Below, in pieces: positions 10,348-21,717 of a stretch of 24,011 nt of DNA (position 1 is the stretch's first letter; each line of letters opens with the position of its first letter). The translations under genes were made by a program, and so were the position numbers. The stretch is taken from NCBI GenBank assembly GCA_015039365.1, contig WION01000697.1, positions 1-24,011 of the forward strand, given 5' to 3'. This DNA comes from Amanita rubescens (taxonomy: Eukaryota > Basidiomycota > Agaricomycetes > Agaricales > Amanitaceae). Under the pieces are notes generated by a model, which had not been told where the DNA came from, made no database searches, and saw nothing but the letters and a program-made list of their open reading frames with translations.

Positions 10348-11165
10348 CTGACCTCATGCCCTTCATATCAGAGATAACCAGCCTTTTTTTTTCTTTTACC
10401 GATAAGCAACCAACTAACCTCGGCAGGGCGTGTCAGGTTCCTACGCGTCCCTTGCTCATCTCGCCGCTCAAGCGAAGCGAACCGCGTCTTGACTGACAGA
10501 AACAGATACCGAGAGCATCTAGGACAGATTCGGCCCAACACAAATGAAAATATAAAGACAATGAAAAACACACCGTAAACGCATGTCAAACGGTGCTTTC
10601 CTTCCGGATGGAATCATAACAATGATAGGAAACCGTTACAATATCTAGATTTTCACGATAGTTCCGAAACATACATAGTACATACATACATACATACATA
10701 CCATATGAGTATTGAGGAAGAAAAAAATAAGGTAATAGATGCGAGTGAAACCTGGCATGAGTGCGTGCGTGTGAGGTGGCGGATATGAAGCTGGCAATGG
10801 CAATCGCCAAACGCAGTCGTGAGGAGATAGCGTCGTCTGCCGAGCTTTGCTAATCTCCATGACTGGCGGGGTTGGGTGGGAAGAGATAGACGTAAGTGGA
10901 AAATACAAAAAAAGGGTGTAATATAACAATGGCGAGTGGGGAAATATGTGTGTATACATGCGAGAAATGATCATGACGTGCAGGTCCCAGATAGATATAC
11001 CGTACCGTGTTCAAGCAAGAAAATATGTATCGACTTTTTTTCTGTCTTTCTTTTTTTAATCCAATGCGTACCAGATGCATGAAGAGTGGCGGAAGCGAGG
11101 AGAAATTTCCAAACCGAGAGCCTTCCGTGAAGATTTTGCGGGGGTAGGGGGGATAAGCACGAGGA
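10348..11165. other. Intergenic region with low-complexity tracts
   Basis: It contains poly-T/poly-A tracts, a CATA tetranucleotide repeat near 10681-10700 and AT-rich sequence that probably includes the 3' untranslated region of the C2H2 gene to its right. Overlapping frames rich in Tyr, His and Cys here are products of simple sequence. Confidence 0.45.
10679..10702. repeat. CATA tetranucleotide microsatellite
   Basis: Five perfect CATA units stand at 10681-10700, with an imperfect extension to the left (ACATACATAGTA). It is an ordinary microsatellite downstream of the C2H2 gene and could serve as a length-polymorphic marker. Confidence 0.9.
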
Positions 11166-12555
11166 TCATTCCTTCTCTGTGTCCTTCGGTGGGATATAAT
11201 CTTTGTGGACGCGCATATGTTGACCGAGATTATCGTGGCGGCTGAAATATTTGCCGCACTGGGGATAAGGACACTTATGCGCTATGGTAACCTTTGTTAG
11301 CCCGAGGAAACAACAAACACGAAGAAAAAACAAAGCTTACGCTTCTCATAGGTATGTATGCTCCTCACATGCCTCTTCAAGTGCTCGCCACGGGCGAAAC
11401 ACTTCCCACATCCGTCCACTTCACACAGATACATCCTGCCTGTTTTCCCACTGTTTCCTTTCTTTTTCCCAATGGTCGTGGCGAAGTCTTCATAGGAAGC
11501 CACTGTGGGAACCCTTCTGCCGCGCGACTTTTTTGTTAGATGGGGGACCGGAACGGGTACAGGAAGTGAGCTCATCGCGCGCGAACGTCGGCGACCAGAG
11601 GAGCTAGATGTGGACGTAGCACTAGATGAGCCGGCCTCATTCCCGCCGGTGGCGAGAGTCAAAAACGTCAGAGAGGTCGAGGTCGGCCCTGAGTGGAGCC
11701 GGCGTACACGGTACGTCGGTCGGTGGCTGGCAGTAGTAGTATCGCTCCTGGAAGAGCTCTCCAACGAGGTAGACTGAGAGCTATGATCCGAAGACGAGGA
11801 AGCGGTAGAGTAAGCCGGGTACCTAGACGACGACCGTTGGCGCAATTGCCGCTCTACATAAAATAAGGACGGGCATTATAGCCGAAAATGGAATCCCGCT
11901 TACCATCTCGTTGATTTTTGCGGGACGATGAGGGTAAAAACTCGTCGTCGCTGCCGACATAGTCCTCATCCTCTTCGACCGATTCGATTTCGCTTTCGCC
12001 ATACTCGTCACCATAAGGTATTGGCTCTTGAACATCACTGGTCTGGGGAATATTCGGACTGTCGTTACTGCCCTCCCCGTTACTCGGTTGACCTTCAAGG
12101 GGACTGATGCCGTTCACTAACTGTGGGTTACAAACCTCGCCAGAGGACGCAGGTGCGCAGTTATCATTAGGGGATAAGTCAGTGCCATAAACGACTGGCT
12201 GTGGTTGAGCATGATGCACAGAGTAAGTCTGCTGATGGGTATTGTGCTGCGGGAGCTGATAAGCATGGTGGTGTTGAGCACTATGATAAATGCCAGAGGA
12301 ATAGACGGGCTGTGATTGAGGAAGATATAGAGCATTTTGAACTGCATAATTCATGACAGCAGCAGAGTTGTCGGTGAGGGGATAAATGAAGTCATTAGAG
12401 GGCGGGGGATTCCAAGAGCGAACGTCGACATGATCTCGCCTGAGGAGAGAACGTCTGTTTTGTTGAGGAAGAAAGAGAGAAGGATCAAATGAAAGCTTTT
12501 GGGCGTCGTTCCAAGCAAGGAGGGAATAGTCAAGGTCTACTGGGAGGTAGGCCAT
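11166..12555 (-). CDS. C2H2 zinc-finger transcription factor with two fingers (paralogue 1)
   Basis: This is a probable sequence-specific nuclear regulator; its targets are unknown. Exons 12555-11904, 11853-11341 and 11281-11166 (introns 50 and 59 bases) give 426 residues. The N-terminal half is rich in Gln, His, Pro and Ser and includes a His/Gln tract near YHSAQHHHAYQLPQHNTHQQ. An acidic run follows (ESVEEDEDYVGSDDEF), then a Ser-rich stretch and the basic motif LTKKSRGRRVPT (residues 323-334). Two C2H2 fingers close the protein: CEVDGC...HVRSIH (361-384, H-x4-H spacing) and CPYPQC...HMRVH (392-414), joined by a TYEKPHK linker. The stop follows 15 residues after the second finger at KDYIPPKDTEKE. 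The second intron splits the linker proline codon, exactly as in the paralogue at 17420. The finger architecture recalls fungal Msn2/Usv1-like factors, but that is only a resemblance. Confidence 0.92.
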
Positions 12556-15500
12556 GGGGGAAGAAGGGGTATGGAGCTGTCGACATTGTGGGATGAATAA
12601 AGCGCGTTAGAATCAGACGGATCGCACCTTGGCACGGCAGTGATCGACGGGGCGGAGGAGGAGGCGGAGGACAGACTGCCGGATTGTCTGAGTTGTCCAT
12701 CTCAGATTCTCCCCGACGCCCTCTCCGCCTGCTATCCAGTTGAGATTGATCGGTCTCCCTTCTTGTGGCCCTTCGTTTCCTTTTCTGGGCAACGACTCAA
12801 CCCAGCCCAAACCATCTCAACTGACGTCACCATTCATCCTTTTTTTCTTCCTTCTTCCATTCTTCAGTTCTAACTCTATACCTAGTAATCCATAAGCGCC
12901 CATTCTGATCATCTCAGACTCCCGCGCTCAAAAACATTCTTTAGGTCTCGCTTCCACTCTTGTTCCTAAGACATCTTTTTCTGGAAAATCAACAAAAATA
13001 ATTCCGCCGATTTGTTTTTTTTTAGGGAAAAAAAGCGCTGCTGTCAGTGTGAAGAGTACTCTTCAACTCTCAGCTCGTCACCTTTATCGTCGATCGAGAG
13101 AAAAGTCTCAGAAAAAACATTAGGAAATGTTTTTTCTGCTCCATCTTATCATCGACCGTGCCAAGTGACCCTCTAAACAACCCCAAATATACCAATCGAG
13201 AGAACAATGGACGAACAGTCGACAATGCATCAATACCCTCCTGGTAAGCCCTAAACAACGAACGTCGCATGTTTATCCCATCGCCGCACTGCGCCGCGCA
13301 ACGAGTCGAATCGCCACCAATAAACTTCAAACTTAGACTTACGAGCTACCGCCTCAGACTGGCAGTGGCACAAGAGTCTACTATTATCTCACGTGAATCT
13401 AGCCGCATAGGTCCTCATAACCTGTTTTTTCCATTTCTTTCTCCTTTTTTCACAGGCCAACATCGATGAACGGTACTTCCCGAACGCTCGCCATCACCAT
13501 CGCCTTACTTTGATTTACTCTAGCCAAGGTTAACCTATGAGCCGGTGGCACGCCATCAGAAAAGAAAACAACCGTGTCAATGCACAGGTCTAATCCTCTT
13601 TCATCTACAAGCAATGTGAACTTGAAGTTGTTCGCCTCACCCTAGCCCAGCACGAGGGGGACAGACTAAAATGAAGACGCAACGAGGTCAGTTTTTGACG
13701 CTATAGGTACCCCGCTCAGGGCGGATCGCGATATGAACTAGTGGCTTACATCCATGAAACATTGAACGAATCGAGCTGATCCCCATAGGTACCTTGATAT
13801 CTATCTATCCATCCACGCTTACTTTCTTAGGATAGTGAACAGTCTTAAACTCCCTTCTTGCCAAGCCTTCCCGGGAAGGCGAGGTTGGTTAATCCCAATT
13901 TCGCATTAATAGTGCCTAAATAAAATGCCGAACAAGGTGGAAGAAGGGGACAAGAAGATAGATAAATAGAGGACGGTGATCAAACGCGGTCCCCCTCCCT
14001 CACTGGGTCGGCATCGTCGGTCCTCTCCACCCCACCAACCCACCGACCAACCCACCTACTACTTACATATCGATCCCAACGCAGACCCGCCATAGTAAGC
14101 GCGGAAGCCTGAACCCGCACATCTCCGGGGAGAAGGAGGGGGGGATACCATGCGCTACAGCGTTTACAGTGGAGCTGGTGCATGTTGCCTGACTTCCACT
14201 CTCGCGGTTAGAGCTGCTGAATGTAAGATGAGCTGGCCATGCCTTGACCATGACGCCAAAGTCTAAATAAATGGAGGGCGTCCTCATTGCACGATACTTT
14301 GGTGCGTCCGTGCCTCTCTTCGTTTTCACGAATCGGGTCCTTCCCTCCTGTCACCTAGGCTAAAGGGTAAGTGGGAGAGTATGAGAGAAACGATTGATTA
14401 TTACTTAATTCTCGTGTTGGAACGGTCGGACCATCCACGGTAAGGTAAGCAAGGCCCGAGAGAAGGAAAAATTAACCGAATTGCTGGTTTCTCAACATCC
14501 CGCCACACGCGTGATGTGTCCTGCCTTTTTGGCATGTAACGAGTCATTAATCAGCTCCCCGCCGTGCGTACACGACTACCGAAAGTACATACAGGGCCGT
14601 TTAGCGGAACCATGTCAGAACGCGGACGCATCAAGGTAGTAATATCCTAGACGAGTACGAATAGAGTCCCCCAGTCAATGCATATGTTATCGAGTCTCCA
14701 GACACAGTGAGAATCTGTCTCGATGTCGACACTTCCGAATCACCGTTTAATAGATTCTCGTCCTTTCTAGGCCGTCATGGGAACAATAAAGGTACCGAGT
14801 ATGTAGTAAGAAAAGATATTCCCACGCGGACTCCATTTCAAGCATGGCCGACGTGCCGCCGCCCATTAAACGGACCATTACTCCCATCCTGTCATCTAAT
14901 CCAACAACAGGGCTCCGTATACACAGCCCAGGTGAACCCAGGAATGCTCACGAGTCCAATAATAAAGAAGCCACCTAATGTGCCGTAAGTCGTCACTCAA
15001 AATGAATTGTACGAGATGAATCTGATGGCCGCCCTTGGGAGATGATCTTAATAGAAAAAAGCCTAGTTCGGTAGGAACCGAGCAGGCACGTTATGTATAG
15101 CTGCTACTTAGCCAGATGGTAAGGTTAGGGTGAAAACAAAAGCTTGAACGCTTAGGTAGCTGAAAATGAATACATAGGCAAGCGGTAATCGAAATCAGTC
15201 ACACTTGATCCAACAAGCATACACAAGGCAGGTAAGCTATATGAGGGTTGCTCACCTTCGCGGGCCTGTTGTTCCCGCTCAACCGCGCCGGTCTGTCAAT
15301 GCAGGGGCCGACGAAGCGAGAATCGCGATCGTTACCTCGAAACGCGGAAGATCAGGGCTCAACGTTCCGTTCTTTGGCCCAAATGAGGAGAAATGCTGAC
15401 CTGCTTAGATTAGCCGCAGCGCACGTAGTCTTCATTAAAAGAAAAAAAGTTTTTCAAGAGCAAGTCAAAGTAAAGTATATCAATTCTGTCATTTACATCA

Positions 15501-16278
15501 GTGCCGGTCGTGGTACAAGTGAGGCAATACCTGCTGTGCAAGGTTACGTTCAAGGCTCGTTCGCTGGCTCGCGGCAGAAGTATCGCATCTTCACAGGGAT
15601 GTTCGGTGGCCTTCTCATAACTATCTTCTGCGGCTATCAATCTTCCCCTCCTCGGACATGCGATGGGAGGCTTAGTTAACAGTTTGGCACAACTGGATCC
15701 TTTTTCTGTCGTACTTGTGATGATAGTGGCTTGAGCTAACCATCAGTCGAGTAAATATGGTACTGTCTGCGATATCGGTGGGAAGAGGGCTCCGTAGCCA
15801 CTTTGGGAGCTGCGAACGGTTCTGTTGAGTCACCAGATAGCATTAAAACGAACGGAAGGAACCATTCGCTGGCACTCACCATCTTAGGCAAAGCCCCAAC
15901 AGCGCGATTACGTTAAAGCCTGGAACCAGATATCAAGCTCTGCAGCTCCATTAGTAATACTTGGGAATGATGCTCGTAGACATGGCTAGCTTGAGTTAGC
16001 GATACGCGATACGCAAAAGACGTGAACATGGACAGGCGCCACGTCAAATGCGGCAAGTCATAGATATCGCATGGATAAGGCGTTGGCAACCATCTACTCT
16101 TTCCAGAAATCAAGTGATATTGTCCGTCGATTAGAATTGTGTATTACGCTAAGAAGCCGAAGGCCAGGGCTGAAAATGTCATGTCTAACGAATCGCTGAT
16201 GGAAAACCCTTTAATAGGGTATATTAAGGCATACTTACCACAAAGGCTAGGTGTAAGTGCGATCGATCTTCCGCGATT
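12556..16278. other. Long gene-poor region between the two C2H2 paralogues (left part)
   Basis: The first ~650 bases, to about 13200, hold the promoter side of the C2H2 gene on the minus strand. They include a CT-rich stretch at 12830-12900 and poly-T/poly-A tracts near 13013-13035. At 13207 an ATG opens a 12-codon frame with a good donor. A good acceptor (poly-pyrimidine then CACAG) lies at 13455, but the spliced frame stops after 16 residues. From 13500 to 16278 many frames of 60-143 codons overlap on both strands, without a recognisable domain or coherent exon chain. Some may be decayed genes. I see no transposon ends, long terminal repeats or RNA genes. Confidence 0.4.
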
Positions 16279-16547
16279 TCATTTTATGAAGTAGCCGAGG
16301 AACGTGTCGTGACATATCAACCCAATAATCTACATAAGCAGGTCAATATTATTAAAAGCGCGTCTTGATGTCGGAGTGACATACCTCCATCACAATCAGT
16401 TTGCCACACGTCAGACTTTCTACCAGGACCTCCTTATGTAACAATTTGAATGGTATCTTGGAAGCATGTGAACGGGGTAAAGAGATGAAGATGCTTTGGA
16501 CAAACCTGCAGCTCATCAATTTGGCAGTTAATCTCCGGCGACGCCAT
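16279..16547 (-). CDS. Tentative small spliced ORF, unknown
   Basis: Three exons (16547-16506, 16456-16385, 16329-16279) join in phase 0 through introns of 49 and 55 bases with GT-AG ends. They give 54 residues from ATG to stop. The first exon starts MASPEINCQIDELQ, the second contains KLLHKEVLVESLTCGKLIVM and the third ends HDTFLGYFIK. The good intron lengths and matching phases argue for a real or recently real gene. The reading frame is also open upstream of the ATG for about 35 codons, so the true gene could have been longer. No family is recognised. It may be a remnant of a degraded gene in the otherwise gene-poor spacer. Confidence 0.3.
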
Positions 16548-17419
16548 GAAAATAACTGGCAGGACTTCTGAGGTGGCCCAATTAGTAGAAGAACGGACGG
16601 GGGGAACAAAGCATGGCTCCGTTGGGGACCCTGGTTTATGGCTCACACACGCAACTGACAGCGATATCGCATTCTGACGCCTGTAACAGAATCAGTTATG
16701 CTGATATAATTGAACCTCAGAGGTGAAGAGCGCCACATGCTAACCTTATTTATTGAAGATTTCGTGATCAGCCATAGGTGCCGGTGGAAGCTTTGCGTAT
16801 AAAGGTACCCCGAGCTACACTGTCTCTTAACTTTAATGAGATGATACCGATTCGTCCACAAGGAAAGCTTGAAGGATCAGAGTGACGCCATGTTATGCCT
16901 TCTGGACGTGACTTTTGCCATCAGAGAGTGCAAATCTGGACCTAGGTGAGCATAATAAGCCATCAACATGAGTTGGTGCTGTTTGCTATATGCCCTTGGA
17001 CCAAATAGGTGTGCACAGCACCACGTACTGCCTACCAATGTACCTGAAAAAACGGTGGATATTGCTGTTGCGAATATAGTGATTTGACAAGGAGGCTATG
17101 AAGAGTTGTACGCCGGCCAGTGGCGAAAATCTGACCGCACCTCATAGGCGTTACCACAACACGTGGCATTGTGGGAGAAAAAAATTGCTTTCGGGCAAGT
17201 AACGCGCCAGCTACCGTGATTCAGGGGCTACAGTGTAAACGTCTGCCCGTAGGACCTCCGCCTTCTCCTCATTGCTCTCCTCATTCCCACTCATTATCTC
17301 AAGACAAGGTACAGTTCTTGTTTTCTTCCATTGCCGTTATCTATCTAACCACATTCAATTGTGTCGTTCTGGAAGCTTCCCCTGTCCGATCCTCGCGAGA
17401 CTTTTTGACAGTTATTTCA
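16548..17419. other. Gene-poor spacer and promoter side of the second C2H2 gene
   Basis: No gene is supported. The 134-codon plus-strand frame starting near 17171 merges with the first exon of the C2H2 gene. Its upstream part lacks conserved look and probably represents 5' leader and promoter. Pyrimidine-rich sequence at 17260-17345 precedes the proposed start codon. Confidence 0.45.
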
Positions 17420-18710
17420 ATGGTTCTCATTCACAAGCTTAAACAAGTGGAAGGGATAGACGTTCAACAACTACGGGAACAGCAAAATGATCATGATTCA
17501 GCAGCGGGTGAGGGTGGACTTAGGCAACGGGTATGTTTGAGTCTTCGACATTTCACCATTCTATATTCAACGTAAACGTCACATTCTATGATAGGATGAC
17601 TTGCCGAGATTAGTTGAAGGAACGCAAGATTCACAAACAGAGTTCAAGACATCAATTACCCGCTCGATATCGCCTCCTCGCAGGCCCCTCACCAGGTCGC
17701 AAACCGGTTACGTACCAAAACGCAGGCCACGCGACGACAGTCCGGCGCGAGCCGTTAAAGCATCTTCGGCGGCGCCGCGGAAGAGGTCAAGGGCCTCCGG
17801 TCCACGGAAGCAGGCCATCGAAGATCCAGAACAGACAGAAGACGAATTGACCCCTGAGCACGTCACTCATGCTCCAGACGTCTCTTCGGACGTTGCACTT
17901 CAATCACAAGCCGTATCCAATGGAGACACTTCCATTCAACTCACATTCTTGAATAGTAATGCGGATGGGTCCATCTCTTTGGACGCACGACGTGCTCCAC
18001 GATCACGCGTAGTTCTACCTACACCCGTACCCAATTTGACGAAGAAGAGCCGCGGTAGACGCGTCCCTACCACTATTTCGACAGACCAAAGCGGGGATAC
18101 AAAAGACGCTCGTGTCTATGTTTGCCAAGTGGACGGCTGTGGGAAATGCTTTTATCGTGGAGAACACCTTAAACGGCACATTCGGTCGATCCACACTCAT
18201 GAAAAACGTGCGTGTGGTGCTTTTGTGAAATAATGAATAAAGAGGCTAATATGTTTACCGATAACAGCATTCAAGTGTACATATGCGCAATGTGAAAAAC
18301 TTTTCAACCGTCATGATAACCTTCTTCAGCATTTAAAGGTTCATCGAGAACCTATCAAACGAATTAGGCAGTCGTCCTCGGGTTCATCCGCAGACACGGA
18401 GCACGACGATGACGTTAATCTTGCCTCAAGTAGCAAGAGGAGCACTCCCTCTCCTGTTTCAAGCCGTGTGGTTCCTCAAACGCATCATTTTCCAGACTTA
18501 TACAAGCCAACGGCTCCGGCGATACATCCCATTTCCCGTTTACCCCTTCCCACCACTGTGGTTTCGTACTCCTCCATTGCGACATACACTGCCTTGCCAT
18601 CGTCGGTGTTATCGTCCGAGCCCCTAGGGTTTTCAACTAATATGGCCGTTTCGTCTATTCGAACCGAAATTCCAGCCTCACCCCGTTCTGCAAAAGCAAT
18701 CGGCGGGTGA
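17420..18710 (+). CDS. C2H2 zinc-finger transcription factor with two fingers (paralogue 2)
   Basis: This is a probable nuclear DNA-binding regulator. Exons 17420-17530, 17595-18207 and 18268-18710 (introns 64 and 60 bases) give 388 residues. The ATG at 17420 opens an exon (MVLIHKLKQVEGIDVQQLRE) that joins in frame to the long exon. An internal ATG near 17601 is not in this frame's exon structure. The N-terminal part has basic, Ser/Pro-rich patches (RKRSRASGPRKQ). The shared motif LTKKSRGRRVPT is at residues 185-196. Finger 1 is CQVDGC...HIRSIH (214-237) and finger 2 is CTYAQC...HLKVH (245-267). The intron between the fingers splits the linker proline codon, as in paralogue 1. Unlike paralogue 1, it has about 120 residues after the fingers, Ser/Thr/Pro-rich and possibly regulatory. 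Finger 2 has E-K-L-F-N-R in place of G-K-Y-F-S-R, so DNA preference may have diverged. Confidence 0.92.
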
Positions 18711-19884
18711 TTCCTGAAACAGGAATCTTCTTTAAACCCACATATGATTTGCGAAAACCACTCGCTTCTGTTTTAATGATATGATCGCTAATCCTTTTTT
18801 GGATATCCATCTTGCTTATCGCTTTGCTGGTCCGACATATTTCCATTCCTCGCGTTTAATCTTCTGTTGTACCCAGCGTTATTGTAATACCTTTATTTTT
18901 CCGAGATGGGTTTCTAATTGTACATACCTTGTTGATTCATACCTTGTTAGCCTAGAGAATTTTTTATTTTATTTTACAAGCCTCTTCCATGTCTACTGGC
19001 CACGCGTACAATAGTCAATTGAATGTCATCGTCAAGCAACAGGGGTCAGTGAACGTGATGTTGACAAACATCGGCGCCGGCTTCCGCCGACTGGTCTAGC
19101 GCCAGCTTTGTTCTGTCGGTATTCGTCGCAAGCCATTCTGCTCATACGCTCCCTCAGGATCCCTCCGCCCGAGTTCGCGCACTGTTTGATCATTGCATAC
19201 CCCCCAAGGTCCAAGGACAACTAGCCCTCTTACTATGCAGATATATCTTCGACTACTACAAGAACCAACGGCGTCTCAGGATTCCAGGAATTCCAACCAA
19301 CCCCACCAGCCTCTCGCTATTTGGAGTTGGTTGGCATGAGAACTTTAACTTTGAGAAGGCTAGCTCAAGTCCGAACAGAGAGGAATATACGTCATCAGGC
19401 CCATAACTCTAATCAACATTCAGGTCGCATGGAGTCGCATGGAATAACATATTACTAGGAGCTGTGTAGGACTTCTTCGGATTATGGTAGGTGTGGCGGC
19501 ATCATTGCTTTCCGTTGCCAGTGGATCAGGGGATGTAACATAATCTGCCATGATTGTTTAACAGGAAGTTGAGCTATCGGCGTTCCGAATTCGTGCCTAT
19601 AAGGGCTTTGCGATAAAGGTAAGCCTATTCTTAACAGCAAAGTCATATCTATCCGTAACCGCAAGCGCTGGCTCCCAACTTTTCACCTAGAGATGCGACG
19701 TCGCTGCCAGAACGCCGATAGGCGTCGAGTTATCACATATTCCTGTATTCTTTCGTCATAAACCTTAAACAAAGATACTGAACAAGGGAGCTCGACCGTA
19801 GACGCCCGAATCCCAGCTTGCCCCTTTGAGGACAATACCTGCCAGACAAATGAGCAGGTATACATACGGTAAGTATCAAGTGAA
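18711..19884. other. Intergenic region
   Basis: The first ~300 bases are T-rich and likely hold the 3' untranslated region of the C2H2 gene. A 9-base inverted repeat (CCAACCAAC at 19293-19301, GTTGGTTGG at 19326-19334) and a direct 10-base duplication (GTCGCATGGA twice near 19424-19443) are visible. No coding exon chain is recognised. Confidence 0.4.
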
Positions 19885-20960
19885 ACACAGATACGACAGG
19901 TATCCGACTCCGAAGTAGCCATTATTGCGGTGAGCAGTAATGAACGGGATAGACTTTTGCATGTTCCTTCTCTGCCTACGATGGCAAATGTATTCGGATG
20001 TGGGCCAGAACATATGCAAGGACATCAATTCTTCCATGTGAATTGTCACCATTATCATCTTTGCTCTCGACGCCCATTACTTTGGAATTAGCGTAGAATC
20101 TTTATTACTTGCTCTAAAGAGTAATGACATTCCGATTCCGACGTAAATGAGCATCATGGCTGTGCGTATTCATTCTGAAGTACTATTGTTGACCTAACCT
20201 CGCTCCAGCCTGTTGCAGATGTTGCGGGTACCTTGATGGCAATTTTGGTTCATGGGTCAGGACTCCTGTGGATCTCCGTTCACTGATTTTCACCCGATTG
20301 GAGCTCGAACGATACTGCACAAGTGCACTTCTCGCCGTTTACCATTTGGAACAGATAACTCATGCGGACAAGTCACCACCATTATTACTAACGTATACAT
20401 GACATGTAAGTTCAATGATTCTTCACGATCCAGGAGTTGAATTATACTTCAGCCAGCATTATATGCAGGAATCGCATGCTTAGTTGTTGCACCCGCTCCG
20501 TGTCGCTTTCGTAATTCGCGTCATCGCAGAATCAGGTTTATTATACTACACCTCACAAGCATCGCCATGGTCTGTGCGATGTTTGTTAGTGATTTGCCAA
20601 ATGGATCCCGCCTTCCACTGATTATAACGAGGGCTTTAGTATGTCATGCACCAACGGGTAACATAAACGACTGTGATCCATTCTTTGCTTTCAGATATTC
20701 TCATCGCTGGATTTTATCTCACCCAGAGTTGCCCAAAGCAGGGGCGGAATATCGACCCAGACCGGGAGTGGTCAAATTTAGTCTAGCCGCGGCCGTCGGC
20801 AACAAATGTTGAGGGAGAAAACCCAGACAGAATGCCCAGTGCACCAGGGATTGAGGATGATTTGTCTCTTGGGCTTGACGTACAACGCCTTTCCGGAAAC
20901 GTATCATATCGATTTGTGACCTATCCTGTCTTTTAATTTCTTGCATCCTCTTCGCTTACG
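19885..20960 (+). pseudogene. Decayed copy of the seven-helix membrane protein gene
   Basis: The segment aligns by eye, in order, with the intact gene at 21718-22911. The clearest stretch is at 19951-20010, which reads MNGxxFxxFLLCLRW-type sequence (TTCCTTCTCTGCCTACGATG here, TTCCTTCTCTGTCTGCGATG in the intact copy). An identical TGGATCTCCGTTCAC lies inside the region of the intact gene's second intron (20269-20283 versus 22150-22164). Matches continue through the sixth-helix region near 20490-20640 and CTTGACGTAC at 20874-20883. Several lesions are visible: a deletion with frame loss just before the helix-1 match, and a TGA at 20039-20041 where the intact gene continues through helix 2. The helix 3-4 region is heavily diverged or missing. 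It is not expected to make a full protein. Confidence 0.85.
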
Positions 20961-21717
20961 TTATGTAAGCCATTTCCATAGCTATGCGTGAACAGCAACC
21001 GAACTTTATTCCCAACCAACAAGAAAGTGGAGCTGGTGCTAACATTGGCACTGCCAATTGAAGGTATCAGTGTTACGTTAGTTATTGGTTGAGCACTTGG
21101 GAGTCAGAGGCCGTGTCGGCGCTTCGCCACTGCGCTTATCTGCGCAACTCGCAGCAATTCTTCTGCGCGTCCCGGTTTAACGTTTAACACCGACCCGAAC
21201 CAGGCTATCGGTCCCTCTTCTTGCTAATTAGATATAGGCCTGCACGTCTTTCCCATGAATGAGGTGACCTCGGCGCGCCCATCATGGAACATAGGAACCC
21301 GTTTCGTTCGGACATGAATTGTTTCGGCCTGGAAGCCCTGTTATCCTTCAAAGAAGATAAAGTAGGTTTGAAGCGTGATTGCAAATGTAAATCAATTGTA
21401 ACTCAACTCGCCAGAAGTCAAGTTGCCATCGACGTTTGCGATTCATGATTGGACAGTTTTTGTAAGGTGTGGTTTAACATAGTCATACCTTCGTAATCGG
21501 CACTTAGACAGATGGAATTGCTAATTGATGGCTTGTATTAGATTCAAGTGTTAATGAACGTGTCTGAATGCATCTTGTCGCAGGGGGGCTGTGTCATAAA
21601 ACGAGATATATTGATAAGGAAAGTGGACCCGGACCGGCACAGACTCAATGATTAACCGTGGTGAGGAGACGCCTCAATGCTTGCTTCTTCTAGGACAATG
21701 CGTTCTAGCACATATAA
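20961..21717. other. Intergenic region between the two membrane-protein copies
   Basis: No gene is seen. The last part, before 21718, is the likely promoter of the intact copy. An AT-rich CATATAAATG directly precedes and includes the start codon, too close to serve as a standard TATA box. Confidence 0.45.

Noticed and set aside
10586..11080. Tyr- and His-rich minus-strand frames resembling membrane proteins
   Set aside because: They derive from microsatellite and low-complexity sequence, and several use non-ATG starts.
13207..13469. ATG exon with good splice signals (212-base intron) as a protein-coding gene
   Set aside because: The spliced frame stops after 16 residues. It could be a leader or non-coding transcript, but the sequence alone does not support a gene.
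15205..15679. Overlapping 64- to 143-codon frames on both strands as genes
   Set aside because: The longest lacks a secure ATG, both strands are open over the same bases, and no domain or exon chain could be made.
17171..17419. Earlier start for the second C2H2 protein, in the same frame upstream of 17420
   Set aside because: The upstream part starts with GTG, looks like leader sequence and has no conserved feature. The ATG at 17420 is the first good start and leads straight into the exon chain.
19293..19334. Inverted repeat as a transposon terminal repeat or attachment site
   Set aside because: The arms are only 9 bases with a short loop. No target-site duplication or element is seen around them.
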